DNA of 64,000 nucleotides, from NCBI RefSeq assembly GCF_009696445.1, contig NZ_VULZ01000009.1, forward strand, positions 1-64,000, written 5' to 3'. The notes under the pieces are model-generated. The model searched no databases. It was given only the letters and a program-made list of their open reading frames with translations, and had not been told where the DNA came from. The position numbers and the translations under genes are program-made. Every line of letters starts with the position of its first letter. Position 1 is the stretch's first letter. This stretch comes from Porcincola intestinalis (GTDB lineage Bacteria > Bacillota > Clostridia > Lachnospirales > Lachnospiraceae). Positions 1 through 7,200 of the stretch are shown piece after piece.

Positions 1-91
1 GACCCCTCAGAGAGAATGAGGTAGATAGGACAGAGGTGGAAGTACAGTAATGTATGGAGCTGACTGTTACTAATCGGTCGCAGGCTTATCC
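1..91 (+). rRNA. 23S ribosomal RNA, 3' end (partial)
   Basis: The first ~90 bases match the conserved end of bacterial 23S rRNA: the GAGGTAGATAGG segment, the GGTGGAAG segment, GGAGCTGAC and TACTAATCGGTCG, followed by the CTTATCC end. The gene begins upstream of the window. The exact 3' end is approximate. No 5S rRNA follows; the next element is a terminator. Confidence 0.93.
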
Positions 92-180
92 AAAAGGCAC
101 AATGGTAAGTGAGTTTGGAAACGGATAGAAAAGGGAATGTCAGGATAAAGATTTTGTGTGCGGTTTTGAAGATACAGATG

Positions 181-214
181 AAAGACTTCGGAGAAATCCG
201 AAGTCTTTTTTTAT
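181..214 (+). terminator. rho-independent terminator of the rRNA operon
   Basis: A perfect 12-bp stem (181-192 with 197-208) closed by a GAAA tetraloop (193-196) runs into a T tract. It lies about 90 bases after the 23S end, so the transcription unit ends without a 5S gene. Confidence 0.92.
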
Positions 215-228
215 ATATCTTCCGTCCT

Positions 229-238
229 ATGGTATACT
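229..238 (+). promoter_or_regulatory. extended -10 promoter for the SIR2-like gene
   Basis: TATACT at 233-238 is preceded by TGG, an extended -10 arrangement. No convincing -35 is visible because the upstream DNA is the terminator T tract. Spacing to the gene at 268 fits. Confidence 0.5.
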
Positions 239-267
239 GGAAAAGCAAGAATTATTTAAGGTCAAAC

Positions 268-843
268 ATGGAAAGGAGTCAGAGTGTTCTCATGCTCGAA
301 GCAGATATCGCAAAACATTTTCGGGAAGCTGAGATGGTTCTGATTGGTGTAGGCGAGGAACTAAGACCGGATGGGACATCTGAAAGAAGCGATCGGATTA
401 TTAGGGCCCTCAATACGCTTCCTCCATTTTTGCGGGGGAAGACGTACTTTGTAGTGTCACAGAATTCAGACGATCTTGTTTTCCGATCCAACCTGCTTCC
501 ATTTTTCATTGCAGAACCGTATGGGCCGAAGGAAAACAGCGCATGCAGTGAAGAGCAGTGGAATACTTACCTCAGATGGATATCCGGGACGCTCGGTCAT
601 CGATTGCTTCTTCTTGAATTGGGTGTAGGATTTGCATCACCTGAGCTGATTCGGTGGCCGTTTGAGAAGATTACACAGATCAATATGAAAAGCAACCTGA
701 TTCGTGTGCATGCTTCCTTTCCGCAGCTTCCGAAAGAGCTGGTTGAGACAGGACGTGCATATTCGGTTCAATGTAATTCGATTGAATGGCTCGAAGAACT
801 CAAACAATGGGATGAGAAGGCTGATCAGAAGGAGGATGCATGA
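268..843 (+). CDS. SIR2-like NAD-binding-fold protein, short and degenerate
   Basis: About 191 residues resembling the C-terminal part of the SIR2-like proteins of Firmicutes. Visible similarities are an N-terminal helix-strand ending in GVGEEL, a central LLLLELGVGFASPELIRWPF segment, a strand with LIRVHAS, and a C-terminal pattern that in the family ends with a short helix. The usual SIR2 zinc cysteines and a clear catalytic His-Gly are not visible, and the protein is shorter than typical family members. Two in-frame starts are possible, 268 and 292; an AAGGAG at 273-278 precedes the second with long spacing. Its stop overlaps the hisH start (ATGA), so it is probably translationally coupled to hisH. 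Family assignment is by pattern only; deacylase activity should not be assumed. Confidence 0.6.
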   Translation: MERSQSVLMLEADIAKHFREAEMVLIGVGEELRPDGTSERSDRIIRALNTLPPFLRGKTYFVVSQNSDDLVFRSNLLPFFIAEPYGPKENSACSEEQWNTYLRWISGTLGHRLLLLELGVGFASPELIRWPFEKITQINMKSNLIRVHASFPQLPKELVETGRAYSVQCNSIEWLEELKQWDEKADQKEDA

Positions 844-1466
844 TTGCAATTGTAGATTACGATGCCGGGAATATCATGAGTGTCCAGAAGGCGTGTGCTT
901 ATCTGGGGTATCAGACGATTCTCACCAGAGACAGAGCTGAGATCCTTCAGGCTGATCATGTGATCCTTCCGGGCGTCGGAGCATTTGCGGATGCGATGAA
1001 GAAGCTTGTTGATTTTGGACTGGATGAGACATTGCGGGAGACCGTAAAGCGTGGAACCCCGCTGCTTGGAATATGTCTCGGACTCCAGCTTCTTTTCGAG
1101 CGCAGCGATGAATCCCTGGCCCTGCAAGACGGGGCGGATGTAAGAGGTCTTTGTCTGCTGGATGGCGAGATTCTGAAGATTGACGATAAGAATGGCTTGT
1201 TAAAAGTACCGCACATGGGATGGAATCAGCTTTCATTTCCAAGAGAGAGCCGGCTGTACCAGGGAATTCCGGACGGGACGGAGGTTTATTTTGTCCATTC
1301 CTATTACCTGAAGGCAGGGAATCCTTCCATCGTTACGGCAACTTGTGAATATGGAACGCAGATAGATGTCGGGGTTGAAAGCGATAATCTGTTCGCTTGT
1401 CAATTTCATCCAGAGAAAAGTGGCAAATGGGGACTGAGAATCCTGGAGAATTTCCTGAACATCTGA
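840..1466 (+). CDS. hisH: imidazole glycerol phosphate synthase, glutaminase subunit HisH
   Basis: A class I glutamine amidotransferase that supplies ammonia to HisF in the fifth step of histidine synthesis. The 208 residues match the usual family length. The nucleophile is Cys79 in GICLGLQLL and the His190/Glu192 pair sits in FHPEKS. The start at 840 is preceded by AAGGAGG (829-835) and overlaps the previous stop. It is followed after 66 bases by hisF, its partner subunit. No other his genes are present, so the pathway is split in this genome or lies outside the window. Confidence 0.96.
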   Translation: MIAIVDYDAGNIMSVQKACAYLGYQTILTRDRAEILQADHVILPGVGAFADAMKKLVDFGLDETLRETVKRGTPLLGICLGLQLLFERSDESLALQDGADVRGLCLLDGEILKIDDKNGLLKVPHMGWNQLSFPRESRLYQGIPDGTEVYFVHSYYLKAGNPSIVTATCEYGTQIDVGVESDNLFACQFHPEKSGKWGLRILENFLNI

Positions 1467-1532
1467 TTTCAGATCATGAATGGGATCGGCCCGTAAACTT
1501 GTTGAGATAGAAGGCTGGAGGACAGTATCAGT

Positions 1533-2297
1533 ATGCTTACAAAGAGAATCATACCCTGCCTTGACGTGAAGGACGGAAGGGTTGTAAAAGGGATACAGTT
1601 TGTGAAGCTTCGGGATGCCGGAGACCCGGTTGAGGCGGCTGCAGCTTATGATGAAGCAGGTGCGGATGAGCTGACATTTCTGGATATTACAGCAACAAGC
1701 GACCACAGGGAGACTGTGATCGACATGGTCAGGAGAGTGGCAGATAGAGTCTTTATTCCATTCACGGTTGGAGGCGGTGTCAGAACCTGTGAGGATTACC
1801 GTGCAATCCTGAGAGCGGGAGCCGATAAGGTAGCGGTTAACTCAGCGGCTGTCAGAAATCCGGAATTAATCTCGCAGGCCGCTGACAAGTTTGGCGCTCA
1901 GTGTGTTGTTGTCGCGATTGATGCGAGGAAAAGGCCGGATGGGACAGGCTGGAATGTCTATACGGCAGGAGGACGGCAGGATACGGGAATCGATGCTGTT
2001 GAATGGGCAAAAAGGGCGTTCAATCTTGGGGCGGGCGAGATTCTCCTGACAAGCATGGACCGCGACGGGACGAAAGCCGGCTATGATCTTGATCTGACCC
2101 GGAAGATTGCTGAGTCCGTCCGGATCCCGGTTATCGCTTCCGGCGGGGCGGGCAGGGTCGAGGATTTCTATGATGCGCTGACAGAGGGGAAGGCAGATGC
2201 AGCGCTTGCTGCTTCCCTTTTTCATTACAAGGAACTTGAAATACGTCAGGTGAAAAATTATTTGAACGAGCGTGGTGTTCCGGTAAGACTTTCATAA
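1533..2297 (+). CDS. hisF: imidazole glycerol phosphate synthase, cyclase subunit HisF
   Basis: A (beta/alpha)8-barrel cyclase that converts PRFAR plus HisH-derived ammonia to imidazole glycerol phosphate and AICAR. The 254 residues are full length. The catalytic acid/base aspartates are at Asp11 ([15 protein letters not shown]) and Asp130 (VVAIDARK), and phosphate-binding glycines are present in TVGGGVR and ASGGAG. A GGAGG lies about 11 bases before the ATG. It forms a transcription unit with hisH. Confidence 0.97.
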   Translation: MLTKRIIPCLDVKDGRVVKGIQFVKLRDAGDPVEAAAAYDEAGADELTFLDITATSDHRETVIDMVRRVADRVFIPFTVGGGVRTCEDYRAILRAGADKVAVNSAAVRNPELISQAADKFGAQCVVVAIDARKRPDGTGWNVYTAGGRQDTGIDAVEWAKRAFNLGAGEILLTSMDRDGTKAGYDLDLTRKIAESVRIPVIASGGAGRVEDFYDALTEGKADAALAASLFHYKELEIRQVKNYLNERGVPVRLS

Positions 2298-2327
2298 GCG
2301 GGGATAGTCAGGAGGGGAAAAGCTGAG

Positions 2328-3002
2328 ATGGATGCAATGGGAAGCGATTGGATGCAATCACTCAGGGCAGAGTTCAGCAAGCCATATTACGCAAAACTTT
2401 ATCAGACGATCAATGAGGAGTACAAGACACAAACGGTTTATCCGCCGGCAGGGGATATTCTGCGGGCATTCAGTCTGACTCCACTTTCAAAGGTAAAGGT
2501 TGTCATTCTGGGGCAGGACCCCTATCATGAGCCGGGACAGGCAAACGGTCTGTCCTTTTCGGTGCATCCGGGCGTCGCGATTCCCCCGTCGCTTGTGAAC
2601 ATTTATCAGGAGCTCCATGATGACATCGGATGCAGGATTCCGAATAACGGAGACCTTACAAAATGGGCGAGGCAGGGGGTCCTGATGCTGAATACGGTGC
2701 TCACGGTTCGGGCGCATCATGCCTTCTCCCACAGAGGATTGGGATGGGAGCAGTTCACGGATGCTGCGATCACGGCGGTAAATGGCCAGGCGCGGCCAAT
2801 CGTGTTTATTCTCTGGGGAAAGGCGGCACAGGCGAAATGCACCATGCTTGACAATCCCGAGCACCTTGTTCTGAAATCGCCGCACCCAAGTCCGCTTTCT
2901 GCCTATCATGGATTTTTTGGAAGCAAACCTTTTTCACAGACCAATCGGTTTCTGAAGGCACATGGTGTTACGCCGATTGACTGGCAGATCGAGGATGTAT
3001 GA
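2328..3002 (+). CDS. ung: uracil-DNA glycosylase, family 1
   Basis: Removes uracil from DNA to start base-excision repair. The 224 residues carry the family 1 signatures: the water-activating GQDPYH motif with Asp64, the uracil-binding FSV segment, and the C-terminal HPSPLS loop (His186) that inserts into the minor groove. It is preceded by AGGAGGGG and sits 30 bases after hisF, so co-transcription with the his genes is likely, although the function is unrelated. Confidence 0.97.
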   Translation: MDAMGSDWMQSLRAEFSKPYYAKLYQTINEEYKTQTVYPPAGDILRAFSLTPLSKVKVVILGQDPYHEPGQANGLSFSVHPGVAIPPSLVNIYQELHDDIGCRIPNNGDLTKWARQGVLMLNTVLTVRAHHAFSHRGLGWEQFTDAAITAVNGQARPIVFILWGKAAQAKCTMLDNPEHLVLKSPHPSPLSAYHGFFGSKPFSQTNRFLKAHGVTPIDWQIEDV

Positions 3003-3337
3003 AAAACATACACTCAGTGCAGAATATTATTTGTCAGTAATTTACGATAAAATATGAATAAAAAACTGAATACTGAATTCAATCAGAAAAGTTGATGTTT
3101 TGACTTGACGGCAGGAAAGCCTTATGTTAGTCTTCTTTCAAGACGACACAGGAATTCTTTCCTGCCGGTTCTTATATCTTCTATTAGGGTTTCTTTTTTC
3201 TTTTCTTAGTATCATCACGTTTTTCACTCTTATTCTCCTTTTTCATTTCTATCGATTTCGTGCACGCCGTCGTCTGATGCCGCAGCACGGACATTTCTTC
3301 TGGAGCGGCACCAGTCTGCCTGCTGTAGAAAGGAATT
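3003..3337 (+). other. 335-base intergenic region with a large hairpin and pyrimidine-rich tract
   Basis: 3003-3100 is AT-rich. A perfect 11-bp inverted repeat, CGGCAGGAAAG at 3109-3119 and CTTTCCTGCCG at 3157-3167, encloses a smaller stem (GTCTT 3130-3134 with AAGAC 3140-3144). A promoter-like TTGACG (3105-3110) with TAGTCT (3128-3133, 17-bp spacer) overlaps the left arm. A strongly T/C-rich stretch follows to about 3250. The hairpin may terminate ung transcripts or act in the leader of the next operon. No gene is convincing here. Confidence 0.6.
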
Positions 3338-4270
3338 ATGGATTACAGTACATTCAAAAAAGAGATTCCGGAACTGATCAGTCAGAAGCTTGGCGCCGAG
3401 TACAAGGTACGTCTGTTCGAGCTCAGAAAATATAATGGGATTGTCCAGGATAATCTTTCCATCCAGAAAAAGGAAGTATCTATAAGCCCATGCATTGATC
3501 TGCGGTATTACTATCAGAAATATATCCAGGGAACAGCGATCGAAGAGATCGGGAACGCGATTCTTGCATATTATATGAGATCCATGCCTGAGCAACTTGA
3601 GCCTAGCAACCTGCTGGACCCCGGATATGTCAGAAACCAAGTCGTATGCAGTCTGGTCAATACAGACCGGAGCCGGGAATTTCTGAAGGAATGTCCGCAT
3701 TTCCCATTTCTGAACCTATCGGTCGTATTTTATCTGCTTATTGATGATGTCAGCATTGGTGCGGGCACGGTCCTGATTCGAAATTTTCACTTGCAGCAGA
3801 TGAAATTGAAGAAGGAAGAGCTTCTGGAACTGGCCATGAAAAATATGGGCAGGCTGCTTCCGGCAGATTTCATGACAACAGAACAGTTGATATCGGAGCT
3901 CCGGGGAGGGTGTCCGGAAACGGAGAATGGAACCGCGGAGTGCAGCAATGGATATGCTGACTCTAAAGTTATAGACAACCGGCATCCGCTCTTTGTCCTG
4001 ACCAACTCCAGGAGGAGCTACGGGGCGGTCTGGATGATGGATGCGGAAGTGCTGCGAAGGGTTGCCGATCATCTGAAGGATGACTTTTATGTGATTCCGA
4101 GTTCTATTCATGAATGCATGGTTCTTCCGGCTGGGTATCATCTGAAGACGGAGTCCCTCAGCCAGATCGTGCGGAGGATCAATCGGACAAAGGTTGCTCC
4201 GGAGGAAGTGCTTGCCGACAGTGTCTACCGGTATGACAGAGCCAGGGGACGGCTCATCATAGCAGCATAA
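3338..4270 (+). CDS. DUF5688 family protein
   Basis: A 310-residue soluble protein of the DUF5688 type common in Lachnospiraceae. The recognisable N-terminal pattern is a short helix, then a segment on how the protein acts on an ISPCIDLRYYYQ-like strand, GTAIEEIGNAILAYY, and later PADFMTTEQLI and the conserved C-terminal PSSIHECMVLP segment. No catalytic motif or signal peptide is visible. The start follows AGAAAGGAA. Only 13 bases separate it from the giant surface-protein gene, so the two are probably one operon. The function of this family is unknown to me. Confidence 0.8.
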   Translation: MDYSTFKKEIPELISQKLGAEYKVRLFELRKYNGIVQDNLSIQKKEVSISPCIDLRYYYQKYIQGTAIEEIGNAILAYYMRSMPEQLEPSNLLDPGYVRNQVVCSLVNTDRSREFLKECPHFPFLNLSVVFYLLIDDVSIGAGTVLIRNFHLQQMKLKKEELLELAMKNMGRLLPADFMTTEQLISELRGGCPETENGTAECSNGYADSKVIDNRHPLFVLTNSRRSYGAVWMMDAEVLRRVADHLKDDFYVIPSSIHECMVLPAGYHLKTESLSQIVRRINRTKVAPEEVLADSVYRYDRARGRLIIAA

Positions 4271-4283
4271 AGGAGGGCATGGC

Positions 4284-7200
4284 ATGAAGAAAATACAGGG
4301 CCTCCTGTCACTGCTTTTTGTCATAGGATTTCTTTTCTTCTCAGGGGAACAGCGGACTTCTCTTGCAGCGCCTGGATGGGGAAGCACAGGTTCTGATGGA
4401 ATGATTCGAAAAGGATTCACTGGACTTATGGCGGCAGAGCTTCCCGCGGCTGAAACGGTGCAGAACGGGTACGCAGAGGAGTCGGTAACTGAGCCGGATA
4501 CAGAAAGAAAGCAGCCACCCGCTCTCACAGGAAACAGTGCCGGTCAATCAGAGAAGGATGTAACTGGACAGCCAGCGTTCGAACAGCAGACTCAGGCAGA
4601 TAAGAACAGAGTTCAGGAGCACAGGGACAGTCAGACGGAGGAACGGTCCCTTATGACAACGGAAGGCTTTATGCAGCCTCAAGCCGATCCTGGAATGCAA
4701 AGGACTGAAGGCGACGGTATCACATCGAATGCTGAAAATCTTTCTCCGGAAGAAAAGGACCGAAATCTTGCAGAAACAGAAGAACTTTATCTGGAAGAGG
4801 CAGATGAGAAAGAACTCCATGCAATGGCAGAGCCGCAAAAGATTTCAAGACCCTATGTGCAGATTACAGACAAGCCGGATACCACCCTGACATATTTTGG
4901 AGGAGGCCCAAAGACAAGGGTTTTTCAGGTCAGGATATTCGGAGAGGGCGGAGGCAGTAAGACGGTCTCTGCATACTGTATCAATCCCTATAAGAGTGAT
5001 CCAATGGACAATACCACCCCTCTCAGTAAGGTGAAAACCATCTCGAATTCCAATCTGCTTGCTGTCGCAATGTATTATCTGCCTGAAGATGCGCCTGGAT
5101 ATGGAACGGATTCAAAGATTATGGGCATTTACAAGGAAATCGGCGCTACGGGCAGCAGCAATTCATATGCATTTACGCATTATATCCTTGGGGCGATTTA
5201 TGAAGGAAAACCGGTATCTCACTATATGGAGAAACAGGCAGCTGCAAATGCGGGAGAACGTGTTCTTTCCAGACTGAAACAGCTTTCCATTCCATCGGGG
5301 AAGCTGAGCAGTACGCAGCTCTCTGGCGGTTATAGCCGCGGGAGATATGTTTCGGATCCGGTTTCTTACGAAGGTCAGGCAGGAGCGCGTGCTGAGATCA
5401 TACGTGTAGAGCCATCTGGTGCATATGTAGAGGAAGCGGAGACCGGAAAACGTGCGAAGGTGATGGAAACCGGAAAGAACTACCTGGTCATATCCGATAC
5501 CTTCACGGAGACAGTAAATATCGGGCTTAGGGATAAATCTGCTGTCGGTTTTCAAACGTATGTGATTAAATCTGGAAATGCAGATCAGGACGTATCATAT
5601 GCGCTGTGGGGGAGCGGCCAAAACCTGGAGTTTTTCGCTTCATTTCAGAAGCGGCAGCTAACAGTTCAGGTTCGTAAAAGAATGGCGGGAGCTTCTTCCA
5701 TGAGTATGGGAGGAGCGGCATTTTCTCTTGATGATGGGAGAGGAAACCGCTATGCCCTGGAATGCGGGCCTGATGGAAGCAGCGGTCAGATTCAGGTTTT
5801 ACCAGGTACATATCGGGTTATTGAGACAAAGGCACCTGCAGGGTGTCTCATCAATCAGTCGATTCCGGACCTTGTCGTCCCGGAAGATGCAGAAGACGGG
5901 GCCGTCTTTACGATTGATGTTTTGGATGAACCTGCATATGCAGGAATCAGGTTCAGAAAAAAGTCTGCCCAGATGGGAGATATTCCGGATGGAGATGCAG
6001 GCTTTGAAGGAGCAGAGTTCCAGATACGCAATATCAGCGGCTATTCCGTTGGGCTGAAAACAGACCCATCGACTGTCTGGAAGAATAACGAGATCATTGG
6101 ACTTACAGTCAGATCCGGACGCGACGGCAGTGCAACGGTCCCACCGGTTCTGCAGGCGGGGACCTACGAGCTGATTGAAAGTAAGGCGCCTGCAGGGTAT
6201 GAGCGCTCAAGTCAGACAGAACGCTTCACAATTACAGAACAGGATAATGGCAGGATTCTGGATTATTCTGATCGAATTATTTTTTGGGAGGAAGTGATCA
6301 GAGGTGGATTCCGCTTCCATAAAATCGATTCGGAGATTGCGGGTCAGCATTGTATCCTGGATGAGAAGAAAGACGGAACGGCAGTCTTTGAAGTCGCACA
6401 TGGGAGCGGTGGAAAAGCAAGGCAGGGGGACGCTCAGCTGGAGGGTGCGGTCTTTGAGCTGGTGAATCAAAGTCTGTCAGCGGTAAAAGCATATGGAAAG
6501 ACAGCGGAGCCTGGAGAAGTCCTTACACAGCTGACCTGTACAGAGCTGGGGAAATGGATCGGATATGAATCCCCTGGGGATGCACTGCCATATGGGACCT
6601 ATCAGCTTCGGGAAATCGCGCCGCCGGAAGGATACAATCTTCGGGGGAAACAGATTGATCAGACGTTTGAGATCCGGGAGAAGAACACAGTTGTCATGCT
6701 GGATAAGCCTTTCGACGACGATGTGATCCGTTTTGATATTGAGATACAGAAGTTCCGTGATACAGAGGATCCGGATGAGAAAGGGGATGATATGATCCCC
6801 GTCAAAGGAGTTGTATTCGATATCTGTCTGGCTTCTGATCCGGGTAAGTTGGTACTCTCCATTGAGACGGATGAAAACGGGACAGCCACGACCAATGACC
6901 CGGCTTATGCACATGGAAGGCTGCCATACGGGATTTACCAGGTCAGTGAGCGGAAGAGTACAGTGCCCGCCGGTCTGATTCCGGTTAAAGACTTTCTGGT
7001 GGACGGAACGAAGAGCGGAGGTGTCTTTGACGGAAGGGTATATAAGGGCATCTATAAAAATGACCGGCCGATCGGCGAGTGGCTCTGCCTCAGAAAAGCG
7101 GACCGGACAACGGGAAAAACAATCCCGCTTTCAGGGACAGTTTTCCAGATCCTGGACGAAAAAAAGAAACCGGTTGTTTTCCGGGAAAGCTCGCCGGCAC

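Noticed and set aside
92-180. Possible 5S rRNA after the 23S gene
   Set aside because: The 90 bases between 23S and the terminator do not contain the 5S pattern and are too short.
3124-3435. A 103-codon frame with a hydrophobic N terminus and a plausible AGGAAAG before its ATG
   Set aside because: It runs through the hairpin and a T/C-rich stretch that forces Phe/Leu/Ile codons, then overlaps the DUF5688 gene out of frame by about 100 bases. The rest has no recognisable fold.
5059-5277. Numerous antisense and shifted frames within long genes such as the SpaA-repeat gene and lacZ
   Set aside because: They are shadows of strongly coding frames, lack ribosome sites and have no family resemblance.
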